Below, piece after piece: positions 33,657-41,590 of a DNA stretch of 41,590 bases. Below the pieces are notes generated by a model, which worked only from the letters and a program-made list of their open reading frames with translations, was not told the DNA's origin and made no database searches. Both the position numbers and the translations under genes were made by a program. Where the stretch lies: NCBI GenBank assembly GCA_025057575.1, contig JANXBO010000014.1, positions 11,119 to 52,708 of the forward strand. The letters run 5' to 3'. The DNA comes from Candidatus Caldisaccharidevorator malaysiensis. Lineage in GTDB: Bacteria > Armatimonadota > Fervidibacteria > Fervidibacterales > Fervidibacteraceae. Within the stretch, counting starts at the first letter, position 1; every line of letters begins with the position of its first letter.

Positions 33657-33798
33657 CGGACGACCACCTCCTGATTCTTCCTTCGTTGATGCTCCACCCG
33701 TGCACAGGCATTGTGTTGCCATCGTCCCGAAACCGCAAGGACCACAATCACAGCCCCAAACTCATTTTTTGAGCCCTGTCATTGCTGGTAGGGAACCG

Positions 33799-33818
33799 AA
33801 GATGTTAAAGTTCATCTT
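33799..33818. promoter_or_regulatory. Inverted repeat before the oxidoreductase genes
   Basis: AAGATG and CATCTT are separated by 8 AT-rich bases, 22 bases before the start codon of the alpha subunit. It could be an operator or a weak hairpin near the ribosome-binding site. The surrounding 184 bases hold divergent starts, and no promoter stands out. Confidence 0.3.
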
Positions 33819-33840
33819 AAAGGAAAAGAGGGAGCGCACG

Positions 33841-35592
33841 ATGCCGGTCAACGAGTTTACGATTCGGGTGGGTGGCGATACGCTGGAAGGGGGCATTATT
33901 CGGACGGGTGAATTCCTTGCCCATGCCCTTGCCCGCTGTGGTCTGGAGATTTTTACCTTCCGCACCTATCCCGCCGAAATTAAGGGCGGACAGGCGATGA
34001 TTCAGGTGCGCACAGCGGAGTATCCGGTCTACTCTCACGGCGATGAGGCGGACATTCTGATCTGCTTTGATGAGGAATCTTGGGAAGTGCACCGAGATGA
34101 GTTTCGCTACGACGGGGTCCTGATTCACGATTCCAAATTTGAACCCAAGGGCGTGCCAGGGACGGCAACCGTTTACGGGATACCCTTCAGCGAGATCGCT
34201 AAGATCCGGTTGCGCAACCCGATGGCGAAGAATATGACCATTCTGGGCAGTTTCTCCGCTCTCTTTGGTTTGCCCCCTTCCGTTTTTGAAGGGCTGATTG
34301 AATCGTATTGGGCGGGTAGACCCCACATCGTCCAGAGCAACCTGACGGCACTAAAAGCGGGATACGAAGAGGCGAAGAAGTTAGAAAAAAAGGATCCGTT
34401 TTGGGTGGAACCGCGACCGATGCGGGATCGGCTCATTCTTTCGGGCAATGAAGCGATTTGCTATGGTGCTGTTGCCGCCGGCTGCAAGGTCTTCGCCGGT
34501 TATCCCATTACACCGTCCAGCGATATCCTGGAGTGGATGATGACCCACTTGCCCCGTTTTGGGGGGACACCCTTGCAAGTGGAGGACGAAATCTCGGCGA
34601 TCGGTGCTGTTTTGGGGGCTTCTTTCGCTGGTGCGAAAGCGATGACGGCTACCAGCGGACCGGGGTTCTCGTTGATGACCGAATTCATCAGTCATGCAGC
34701 GATGGCGGAAATCCCTTGCGTGATCCTCAATAACCAGAGGGCGGGTCCCAGCACGGGAATGCCGACCAAAACCGAGCAGAGTGACCTCTATCAGGCGGTC
34801 TACGGGGGGCATGGGGATGTGCCCCGAATTGTCCTGGCTCCCAGCACCGTTCAAGGCTGTTTCTATGTAACGGTTCATGCCTTCAACCTTGCCGAGCGGT
34901 GCCAATTGCCGGTGATCATCCTGGGCGACCAAGCGCTTGCCCACCGGACCGAGACCATCCTACCCATTGATCTTAATTCCTTGATCATCATTAACCGGGA
35001 TGTTTACAGGGGTGATGGAGCCGAGGATGGTTACCGCCGCTACCGCCTGACGGAGACCGGTGTGTCGCCGATGGCTATCCCCGGAGGACCGGGGGCTTAT
35101 AGCGCCGAAGGTTTAGAGCACAATGAGGAAGGACATCCCAACTGGGATCAGGAGAACCATATGACGATGACTCAGAAGAGATTCCGCAAACTGGAATTGG
35201 CTCTCCGCTATGAGGAAGATTACCCGGGCTTTCAGGGCTATCGTTGGTATGGTCCCGAAAGAGCCGATGTGGGGGTCATTGTCTGGGGCTCTACCGCCGG
35301 CGCTGTTCGGGAGGCGACTTATCTGGCGGAGAAGGAAGGTCTGTCCGTCGCCGCTCTTCATATGAGCACCCTTTATCCGCTCCACCGGGAAGTGGTTCGG
35401 CGGTTCATCCTGTCAATGGGCAGGGTCCTTTTGCCGGAACTGAATTACACGGGTCAATTTGCTCATTTAGTTCGGGGAGAGACGGGTCTGGATGTGGTCT
35501 CCTACAACCGGGTCACCGGAGTGCCCTTTAAGGTGCGGGAGATTCTGGACGCCATTCGGGACCTGGCTCGGGAAGCCGTCGCAGCAAGGTGA
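33841..35592 (+). CDS. korA: 2-oxoacid:acceptor oxidoreductase, fused gamma-alpha subunit
   Basis: This is the larger subunit of a ferredoxin-type 2-oxoacid oxidoreductase, probably for 2-oxoglutarate, making an acyl-CoA, CO2 and reduced ferredoxin. The 583 residues carry an N-terminal gamma domain (about 5-180), with GGDTLEGGIIRTGE. An alpha domain (about 200-580) follows, with YPITPSS (221-227) and the TATSGPGFSLM segment that help hold thiamine diphosphate and CoA. ATG 33841 has GAGGGAG upstream; the in-frame extension to 33700 lacks family similarity. The beta subunit starts within a few bases. Kor naming is by layout; another 2-oxoacid is possible. Confidence 0.93.
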   Translation: MPVNEFTIRVGGDTLEGGIIRTGEFLAHALARCGLEIFTFRTYPAEIKGGQAMIQVRTAEYPVYSHGDEADILICFDEESWEVHRDEFRYDGVLIHDSKFEPKGVPGTATVYGIPFSEIAKIRLRNPMAKNMTILGSFSALFGLPPSVFEGLIESYWAGRPHIVQSNLTALKAGYEEAKKLEKKDPFWVEPRPMRDRLILSGNEAICYGAVAAGCKVFAGYPITPSSDILEWMMTHLPRFGGTPLQVEDEISAIGAVLGASFAGAKAMTATSGPGFSLMTEFISHAAMAEIPCVILNNQRAGPSTGMPTKTEQSDLYQAVYGGHGDVPRIVLAPSTVQGCFYVTVHAFNLAERCQLPVIILGDQALAHRTETILPIDLNSLIIINRDVYRGDGAEDGYRRYRLTETGVSPMAIPGGPGAYSAEGLEHNEEGHPNWDQENHMTMTQKRFRKLELALRYEEDYPGFQGYRWYGPERADVGVIVWGSTAGAVREATYLAEKEGLSVAALHMSTLYPLHREVVRRFILSMGRVLLPELNYTGQFAHLVRGETGLDVVSYNRVTGVPFKVREILDAIRDLAREAVAAR

Positions 35593-35597
35593 GGATG

Positions 35598-36452
35598 ATG
35601 GCGGTAGATGCGAAGGTTCGGGAAAAGTATAAGTCGGAAGTAAAGCCTATCTGGTGCCCCGGTTGCGGGGACTTTGGTGTTCTGACCGCCACCTTTATGG
35701 CTCTCGGGGCGCTGAACCTTCCGCCAGAGCAAGTTGTCATTGTTTCCGGGATCGGCTGTTCGGGTCGCTTCCCTGGTTTTACCACTTGTTATGGTTTCCA
35801 TTCCCTTCACGGTCGGACGATGCCCGTCGCTTTGGGGGTGAAGGCTGCTAACCCTGATTTGACCGTTATCGCCGTCGGCGGCGACGGGGATACTTTGGCC
35901 ATTGGCGGTAATCACTTTATGCACGCCTGTCGCCGGAATATCAACCTCACCTATCTCCTTTTGGATAACAACCTTTATGCTCTGACTAAGGGACAGGCGT
36001 CGCCGACTTCGTTTCCGACCCAAGTGACCGATTCCACTCCTTTCGGCAGTTACGAAGCGGACGTGGAGCCTTGTGCCCTTGCCATCCTTTTCGGTGCCAC
36101 CTTTGTTGCCAGGGAGTTCTCTGCCCGAGCGAAAAAGACCGCTGAGATCATTGTCCAAGCGATTGAGCATCCTGGCTTTTCTCTGGTCCACATCCTGAGC
36201 CCCTGCGTCACTTTCTTTGACACTTACGACCTTTATAAACAGAAGATCGCAGAACTTCCCGAGGGCTACGATCCGACGGACCTGTATGGTGCTGTCCGAA
36301 CGGCAACCGATCCAGAGCGAAAGTGGGTCGGGGTCCTGTATCGGGGGCACCGACCCACCTTTGAGGAAATGATCCCCAAAATCCGTCAGAAGGCGGAAGA
36401 GAAACTGGGTCCTGGTGACCTGCAGGCGATGCTGGACCGGCGTCGGGTCTAA
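35598..36452 (+). CDS. korB: 2-oxoacid:acceptor oxidoreductase, beta subunit
   Basis: The 284-residue protein holds thiamine diphosphate and one 4Fe-4S cluster. It has CPGCGDFG (20-27), VSGIGCSGR with Cys54, the TPP motif GGDGDTLAIGGNH (94-106), NNLYALTKGQASPT (124-137) and SPC with Cys203, so the four cluster cysteines are C20, C23, C54 and C203. ATG 35598 uses AGGTGA, formed at the end of the alpha gene; GTG 35589 and ATG 35595 are alternatives. No ferredoxin or delta subunit is adjacent, so the electron acceptor is encoded elsewhere. Confidence 0.95.
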   Translation: MAVDAKVREKYKSEVKPIWCPGCGDFGVLTATFMALGALNLPPEQVVIVSGIGCSGRFPGFTTCYGFHSLHGRTMPVALGVKAANPDLTVIAVGGDGDTLAIGGNHFMHACRRNINLTYLLLDNNLYALTKGQASPTSFPTQVTDSTPFGSYEADVEPCALAILFGATFVAREFSARAKKTAEIIVQAIEHPGFSLVHILSPCVTFFDTYDLYKQKIAELPEGYDPTDLYGAVRTATDPERKWVGVLYRGHRPTFEEMIPKIRQKAEEKLGPGDLQAMLDRRRV

Positions 36453-36494
36453 CTTTTCCACTCTGAGTTAAAATGCTCACCGGTGGCGTCCGGG

Positions 36495-37805
36495 ATGGTC
36501 CGATGGAAAGGGCTCCTTATCCTCGTTTTGGGATCAACTCTTGTTGAGGGGTGCCCCTCCTCTTCTTCTGCTCAGACTCTCCGCATTGCCGTTCTTCCCT
36601 TCGTCACCGCAACGGGTGCCGCAGAACGGTCCTGGTTGTCTCGGGCTCTCGCCGGAAGCCTCTGGTCGGACCTGTCGGCGGTCCGGTCCCTCAAGGTTCT
36701 GCCACGGGGGACGGTTTATCGGTATTTGGCAAAACTACCTCCCAGATCGCCTTCGGAAATGATTCCGGCGGTCGTCAGCAAATTTCGGTGCGATCTGATC
36801 GTCACGGGGAGTTTTGACGGAGCCAATGACCACCTGACCATTACAGCAACCATCGTCGCTCTGGCATCTCCTCCCATCACGGTTACGGTATCCGGTCCTC
36901 TATCGGAACTCTTAGACCTTCAGGACCGGCTCAGCCTTCGGGTCATAGAGTCCTTAGGTGTTCCCCTTGCGGAACGAGAGAAAGAGAAGGTTTTAGAGAA
37001 GCCGACCAATTCGCTGGAGGCTTACATCCTTTTCTGTCAGGCTGCGGAAGCGTGGGACGGCGAAGAGAAGCCCATTGGGGATGTGGATCAGGCGATCCGT
37101 CTGTTGGAAAGGGCATTGGAAATTGACCCCAGGTTTTACAAGGCAGCGGTCAATTTGGGGATCGCCTTGGAAAGGAAAGACCTCTTGGCACCGGCGGAGC
37201 GCGCCTACCGCCAAGCAATTGCCCATCAGCCGCCCGATTTCCCACTGGCTCATTATGCTCTGGCGGGTCTCTACGAAAAGGCGGGTCTTTTAGACAAAGC
37301 CCTTTCGGAAGCAGATCGCGCCCTAAAAGCCGACTCCTCATTCGTGCCTGGGTGGGTCCGTAAAGGTTACCTCGCCTACCTGCAAGGTCGCTTTGCTCAG
37401 GCGCTTTCGGACTTTCAGCAGGCGCTCCAATTGGATCCCGAATACGCTCTGGCTTGGAATAACATCGGCTTAGTCCATCTGCGGGAAGGGCGAACGGCAG
37501 AGGCAGAGAGATCGTTTCGCAAGGTTTTGGAACTGGACAACGATGACGAGGCATCGGCGTATGCGCATAACAACTTAGGCAATCTTTTCCGACGGCGTGG
37601 CGATTTCACAGCGGCGATGGCTCAGTATCTTCTTGCCATCGGCAAAAAGGACGATTTCGCCATCGCTTGGGCAAACCTAGGTGATATGCACTTGCGTTTC
37701 GGTGACCGAGTGCAGGCAATGCAATGCTATGAGAGGGCTCTAAAGTTGGATCCGTCTCTGTCTCCCGTTCGGCGCAAACTACAAGAGGTGCAAAGGAGTC
37801 AATGA
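36495..37805 (+). CDS. Exported TPR-repeat protein with FlgO/TolB-like N-terminal domain
   Basis: The 436-residue product has a signal peptide (MVRWKG, hydrophobic core). A Cys20 follows LVEG, which is an imperfect lipobox. A domain at about 28-165 begins LRIAVLPF, like the N-terminal folds of FlgO and adenylate-cyclase-linked TPR proteins. About seven tetratricopeptide repeats follow (about 185-430; LERALEIDP, FQQALQLDP, YERALKLDP). TPR arrays bind partner proteins. The start is uncertain: GTG 36483 (12 bases earlier, just past a TAAAAT) is in frame. The lipoprotein and the propeller protein follow with short spacing, suggesting one transcript and one envelope complex. Confidence 0.82.
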   Translation: MVRWKGLLILVLGSTLVEGCPSSSSAQTLRIAVLPFVTATGAAERSWLSRALAGSLWSDLSAVRSLKVLPRGTVYRYLAKLPPRSPSEMIPAVVSKFRCDLIVTGSFDGANDHLTITATIVALASPPITVTVSGPLSELLDLQDRLSLRVIESLGVPLAEREKEKVLEKPTNSLEAYILFCQAAEAWDGEEKPIGDVDQAIRLLERALEIDPRFYKAAVNLGIALERKDLLAPAERAYRQAIAHQPPDFPLAHYALAGLYEKAGLLDKALSEADRALKADSSFVPGWVRKGYLAYLQGRFAQALSDFQQALQLDPEYALAWNNIGLVHLREGRTAEAERSFRKVLELDNDDEASAYAHNNLGNLFRRRGDFTAAMAQYLLAIGKKDDFAIAWANLGDMHLRFGDRVQAMQCYERALKLDPSLSPVRRKLQEVQRSQ

Positions 37806-37827
37806 AAGAACGAAAGGGGGGAGGACC

Positions 37828-38385
37828 GTGACCAGAAAAATTTGGTCTTTCCTGCTTCCCCTGATTGTATTCAGCGTCTTAATCCTGGGCTGTTCGGCTT
37901 TTGAGGACGACGATGAGGACGCCTACACCTTAAGGGGTTTCGTGTTCGTCTACCCTGGTTTTGAAGAAGAAGAGGACGGCACCCTCGCCGACGATGTGGT
38001 GATTGCGAGCCGGTATAAGCCCCCCCGAGGCACCGTTCCCTTTAAGGGGGCGACGGTAACCGTGGAAGAGACCGGTCACCGCCTTCAGACGGCGGACCGG
38101 GGTGCCTTCATTTTCTATCCCCTTGCCCCAGGGACTTACACCGTTGCCGTCACTTACAAGGAATTCCCTGCTGTCAAGAGGCGGATGAAAGTTCACGGGA
38201 GGAACAGCAGTAGCGGGACCACGGTCATCTGGCTTCCGGGTCCCAATCCGCAGCCGAGACCCGACCCTGACGACAGTGGCTCGTCTGTTGATAATGATCA
38301 ACCGCCCGATGACGGTGGTCTGGAGTCAGGCGGTTCGGGCGGACCGATCTCTTCCCGGGACCTCTCATCACGGGATGGGCAATAG
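37828..38385 (+). CDS. Small lipoprotein with carboxypeptidase-regulatory-like fold
   Basis: The 185-residue product has a clear lipobox (LILGC, Cys22), then a very acidic stretch (FEDDDEDAY) and a domain (about 33-132) that resembles carboxypeptidase regulatory-like/CnaB folds (TVEETGHRLQTADRGAF, LAPGTYTVAVTY). A Pro/Asp/Gly/Ser-rich disordered tail follows (NPQPRPDPDDSGS). GTG 37828 has GGGGGGAGG upstream, 22 bases after the TPR gene. The propeller gene overlaps its stop by 11 bases. I infer a surface or periplasmic tether for its neighbours; function is unknown. Confidence 0.78.
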   Translation: MTRKIWSFLLPLIVFSVLILGCSAFEDDDEDAYTLRGFVFVYPGFEEEEDGTLADDVVIASRYKPPRGTVPFKGATVTVEETGHRLQTADRGAFIFYPLAPGTYTVAVTYKEFPAVKRRMKVHGRNSSSGTTVIWLPGPNPQPRPDPDDSGSSVDNDQPPDDGGLESGGSGGPISSRDLSSRDGQ

Positions 38386-41107
38386 AAGGCGCCAACCAGG
38401 ACAGCCCAGTAGCCAATTGGCACGACTTTCACTACTGGTTGTTGCGATACTGACCCAAGCCGTCTTTGCGGACGGCACTGACTGGAAGGTCTACCGTCAC
38501 GATCTGGCTCTTTCGGGTGTGTCCTCGGGCAGGGGTAACATTGTCCAGCCTGTCGTCAAATGGGAATACTACCTCGGCACCCCCCTCACCCAAGTCGCAG
38601 CAGACAGAGAGCATCACGATCAGAGCCTGGTGGACCTGGACGGCGACGGGCAAAAAGAGAGATTTCAGTTGGACAATAAAACCATTGTCGTGACTGATTT
38701 AACCGGCAAAAAACTTTGGTCCTTCACCGTTGACGGTCACCCCCTCGGTGGCAACGTGCGGGTTTGCAAACTGTTTCCCAACCAAAAGGGACTTCAAATC
38801 ATCTCTTTTTCCAAACGGATGGACACAGGAGAAGGGCAGGGATACTGTTTTTCCTTTCACCGAGGTGTGCAGAATGGTGAACTGGTCTGGACGACGGGAC
38901 CGCTCACCGGACAATATTCGCCAACGCTGATTATTGATGATGTGGATGGGGACGGGTTGCCTGATATTGTCACGGCACCCCATTATCGGGTGCAAATATT
39001 CAGTGGGCAAACCGGTGTATTAAAAGCAGAAGTTCCGTTGGGCGTTGGGAGAAACTATGGGATTTTGCTTAGTCGCCCTCGGCGGGATCGTCCCCAAAAG
39101 GACCTCTACATCATCGCTGATTTTACTTTGCACGTGCAATGTGTTCGCTTTCAAGATGGCAAATGGGTTCGCGCCTGGGGATACCAATATCTGGCTGACG
39201 AAAACGCTCCCGTGCCTTATGGACGGGAGAAATATATCCGAGTGGGACCAGCACCGGTGGGGGACTGCGACGGAGACGGAACGGATGAAATTGCCTATAT
39301 GCTCATTGATGGGACCGCCGACGACCGCTGGCATCTGATTGTTCGGGATTGTGAGACAGGGACAGTCAAAGCAGATATCGCCAAAGTGTGGGTGTGGGCA
39401 ATCAGCGACCTGAACAATGATCGGATCAGTGAAATCATTTACACACCGACAACGGAGAAGCGTCCCCCAACTTATTGCGATCTTCATATCGGTCATCTCC
39501 GGCAGGGGCGCATTCAGGATTTGGCGGTTCTGAAGCAGGTGCGCCCGATATTGGTCAACGCAACCTTGCCGGCGACGACCGATACGATCGCTGATGAAGG
39601 ACTTATAGATCTGCTTCGGGCTGATCTGGACGGCGATGGACTCCCTGAAATCTTTTACGGCGTTAAGAGCGAAGCGGGCAAGTTTGACGACACTTTTTAT
39701 GCCGTTTCGCTGACCGTCAGCGGGCGACTGGTGCGCAAATGGCGGTATCAGCAAAAGGGCGACCGCTTGAACTTAATCTTTGCTGGGTTAGACAGCAAAG
39801 GGACTGTTGTGGTCCGAGTGCGGAACCTCACTAAAGGGAAAGTCGTGATGATAGATGGCAAGGGAAAAGTGGTTGACGAAACCGACCTAGGCAAGCCTGG
39901 TGGGTTTAGGACGATGCCGATCGTCGTTGACCTGGATGGTGACGGGGTTAACGAGATAGTCGTTCAAAACGCTTTTCAAGATATAATGGCTTTGAGGACG
40001 GGGAAGAGGCGAACCGATCCCCCTTACATTCTCTGGTCTGTCCCTGGAGTGGCAATGAACTTGCACTCTGGGTATACTTGGAACGGTCTCCTGTGCCCAC
40101 AAGCAGCCGATTGTGACGGCGACGGCAGTCCGGAGGTCGTCTTTGCTACAGAAGATGGGAGCGGGTTGACCGCCCTCTCGTGCGTGGACAGGCGGGGTCG
40201 CCTGAAATGGAGTCGCTCCATTGACGGCTGTCCGTGGGGCGGACTACAGGCGGGGATTGACCACTGGACCTTCGGGCGCTTCACGGGAAGAAAGGCAGGG
40301 CTGGATATTTTTGTTGATCTTCACCGTCGGTCTAAGGGTAGTGGAGAGGGATGGGTCCTTCGCGGTGATACTGGAGAAGTCGTTTGGAAAAGGAAAGGGA
40401 TTTCAGCAAAAGAATTTGCCGGACCTTTCGGCGGCGGTCTGCCTGCGGTCGCTGATGTCAATGGCGATGGAATTGATGACATCGTTCAATCCTTCTGGAC
40501 GATCTACGCTGCGGTCTCGGGAAATACAGGAGAGCCCATCTTCCCACCCGTTTTTCTCCCTGGTCCCAGTGGCTTCGGCAGGTGGATCGCTTACTCCTGG
40601 CCGACAGTGGTGGACCTGGATGGTGACGGCAAGAGGGATGTCTATCTGAACTCCCACTCTTTTGCCCGTGGCGGATATGCCGCTGTGCGGACTGACGGAA
40701 AACCGATGTGGGTCCACTTTACGACCTATGACGAGGGTTCGGACGGTCTGGGACCTGTCGGGGACTTTGACGGTGATGGCAAGTTGGAAATCGCGGTCCC
40801 CGTCCTCAACGGCACTTTGTTGTGCCTGAATGGTGAAGACGGCTCGGTGAAGTGGACGATAGAAACGCCCGTTACCGGTGATGCCGTCGCCGCTGATGTC
40901 AATGGCGATGGTGTAAAAGAAATTCTTTTTGGCGGGAAGGACGGCATTTTGCGAGCCGTCAGCGGCAGGAACGGGCAGCAGGTCTGGTCCATCAATGTTC
41001 CCGGGCAACCGATCGTTGCCGATGTGGACGGTGATGGTCTGGTAGAGGTATTGGCGGTCGGAAGTGACGGCTTCTTGCGGGTTATTGGGCAGAACGGTCC
41101 TCCTTAA
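38375..41107 (+). CDS. Large secreted FG-GAP/PQQ-like beta-propeller protein
   Basis: The 910-residue protein has a signal peptide (Arg-rich start, cleavage near VFA, residue 33). It then repeats a blade with a calcium loop: 12 DxDGDG-like motifs (first near residue 86, DLDGDGQKE; last near 883, DVDGDGLVE), one of them degenerate (DLNNDRISE). The last blades also have PQQ-type WTIE and VWSI strands. Such folds resemble integrin-alpha propellers and quinoprotein propellers, and act in binding or adhesion. I see no catalytic residues. ATG 38375 overlaps the lipoprotein stop by 11 bases; a longer in-frame reading to 38276 is less likely. A polysaccharide ligand is possible but unproven. Confidence 0.85.
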   Translation: MGNRRRQPGQPSSQLARLSLLVVAILTQAVFADGTDWKVYRHDLALSGVSSGRGNIVQPVVKWEYYLGTPLTQVAADREHHDQSLVDLDGDGQKERFQLDNKTIVVTDLTGKKLWSFTVDGHPLGGNVRVCKLFPNQKGLQIISFSKRMDTGEGQGYCFSFHRGVQNGELVWTTGPLTGQYSPTLIIDDVDGDGLPDIVTAPHYRVQIFSGQTGVLKAEVPLGVGRNYGILLSRPRRDRPQKDLYIIADFTLHVQCVRFQDGKWVRAWGYQYLADENAPVPYGREKYIRVGPAPVGDCDGDGTDEIAYMLIDGTADDRWHLIVRDCETGTVKADIAKVWVWAISDLNNDRISEIIYTPTTEKRPPTYCDLHIGHLRQGRIQDLAVLKQVRPILVNATLPATTDTIADEGLIDLLRADLDGDGLPEIFYGVKSEAGKFDDTFYAVSLTVSGRLVRKWRYQQKGDRLNLIFAGLDSKGTVVVRVRNLTKGKVVMIDGKGKVVDETDLGKPGGFRTMPIVVDLDGDGVNEIVVQNAFQDIMALRTGKRRTDPPYILWSVPGVAMNLHSGYTWNGLLCPQAADCDGDGSPEVVFATEDGSGLTALSCVDRRGRLKWSRSIDGCPWGGLQAGIDHWTFGRFTGRKAGLDIFVDLHRRSKGSGEGWVLRGDTGEVVWKRKGISAKEFAGPFGGGLPAVADVNGDGIDDIVQSFWTIYAAVSGNTGEPIFPPVFLPGPSGFGRWIAYSWPTVVDLDGDGKRDVYLNSHSFARGGYAAVRTDGKPMWVHFTTYDEGSDGLGPVGDFDGDGKLEIAVPVLNGTLLCLNGEDGSVKWTIETPVTGDAVAADVNGDGVKEILFGGKDGILRAVSGRNGQQVWSINVPGQPIVADVDGDGLVEVLAVGSDGFLRVIGQNGPP

Positions 41108-41117
41108 AACAGACCAC

Positions 41118-41176
41118 AACCATCTATCTTCCCCTCGTGCTCCGCAAAGATTGACGGAGAAATACAGAGGGGAAAA
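41118..41176. terminator. Imperfect hairpin between convergent genes
   Basis: TTCCCCTC and GAGGGGAA flank an inner CTCCG/CGGAG pair in the 86 bases between the propeller gene and the LemA gene. Neither side has a clean T-run, so it is a weak candidate for a bidirectional terminator. Confidence 0.35.
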
Positions 41177-41193
41177 GACAGCGGTGATTTTCC

Positions 41194-41590
41194 TCAGGGT
41201 GCGGAGGAACCACCAGCGCCGCTGGTTCCTGCCGCTGGCTCCAGGCGGGCGGGATACCCCAGAACCATCCGGAAAGGGCTGATGAGCAACGAACGGGCGG
41301 CGCTGTTGTAGGAGTGGATCGCCTCGTTGTATCGTTTCCTCTCTACCGCCACTCGGTTTTCGGCACCCGTTATTTCATCGCTAATGCGGACGAGCAAGTC
41401 ATGGGAAAGGGCACCTGGGTTCTGCTCCAGTCGTGACAGCAATTCTCTCGCTTTCGCCTGCACCTCTGCGTCGGTGGCAGACGGGTTCTGATCAGACTGG
41501 GTCAGTCTTTTTAGAGCATCTATCAGTTCCTTCTCCTGCCTCCCTGCCGTTTGAGCCAACGAGATCAATTGCCCAATCAAGTCCTTTCTT
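41194..41590 (-). CDS. LemA-family protein, partial (N-terminus off window)
   Basis: At least 131 residues are present. The segment RKDLIGQLI near the right edge, the coiled helices, and the C-terminal ITGAENRVAVERKRYNEAIH match LemA proteins, which are membrane-anchored helical bundles of unknown function. The tail is Ala/Gly/Ser-rich. A TTG inside the window is unlikely to be the true start, since the family's N-terminal membrane segment would lie beyond 41590. Partners often include TPM-domain proteins, which cannot be checked here. Confidence 0.75.
   Translation of the reverse strand, partial: RKDLIGQLISLAQTAGRQEKELIDALKRLTQSDQNPSATDAEVQAKARELLSRLEQNPGALSHDLLVRISDEITGAENRVAVERKRYNEAIHSYNSAARSLLISPFRMVLGYPARLEPAAGTSGAGGSSAP

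Noticed and set aside
33700-33840. N-terminal extension of the oxidoreductase alpha subunit.
   Set aside because: No family similarity, and ATG 33841 has a good ribosome-binding site and starts the gamma domain.

Overview
The window looks like ordinary chromosome from a diderm, probably thermophilic bacterium of about 55% GC. No phage, transposon, CRISPR array, tRNA or rRNA is visible. Several traits fit the Armatimonadota (Fervidibacteria-like) better than a proteobacterium or a firmicute: an SLH-tethered outer-membrane protein, a SpoIIM-family protein, a DisA-type c-di-AMP synthase of the archaeal DacZ layout, and large calcium-loop surface proteins. This placement is inferred from gene content alone. 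Ribosome-binding sites are strong and GGAGG-like, and TTG and GTG starts are common. No gap between genes exceeds about 210 bases.

Left part, minus strand, 1-13649. The genes run in transcription order as a SpoIIM-like membrane protein, fumC, rsgA, folC, a degenerate ammonium-transporter paralogue, glnA, a PII gene (glnK), a full ammonium transporter with an extra C-terminal domain, a flotillin, a small beta-barrel protein, and an SLH/collagen-like/coiled-coil outer-membrane protein cut by the left edge. The nitrogen genes form the core. A consensus-like promoter and a terminator hairpin with a possible competing antiterminator lie before glnA. A second strong hairpin separates glnA from glnK, and a third closes the glnK-amt-flotillin unit.

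Middle, 13720-27710. ispG reads rightward. An orphan polysaccharide-type ABC ATPase follows leftward. A four-carbon sugar-acid kinase overlaps a class V aminotransferase rightward. A CPBP membrane protein and a diadenylate cyclase read leftward, the cyclase divergent from murA-mreB. A leftward run then carries an SDR epimerase, purL, cdsA, a VTT/DedA-like membrane protein and a NYN-domain protein. Peptidoglycan precursor synthesis, cell shape, phospholipid synthesis and c-di-AMP therefore sit close together.

Right part, 27746-41590. A short coiled-coil protein, a lone receiver protein, comEA and asd read rightward. Two large lipoprotein-like surface proteins read leftward. A two-subunit 2-oxoacid:acceptor oxidoreductase reads rightward and is followed by an exported TPR protein, a small lipoprotein and a 910-residue secreted FG-GAP/PQQ-like propeller. 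A LemA-family gene is cut by the right edge.

The points most worth follow-up are the Amt paralogue with Glu at the second twin-His position and no Phe gate, the glnA leader, the Amt C-terminal domain next to flotillin, the diadenylate cyclase with an altered RHR motif, the collagen-like SLH protein, and the TPR/lipoprotein/propeller operon.
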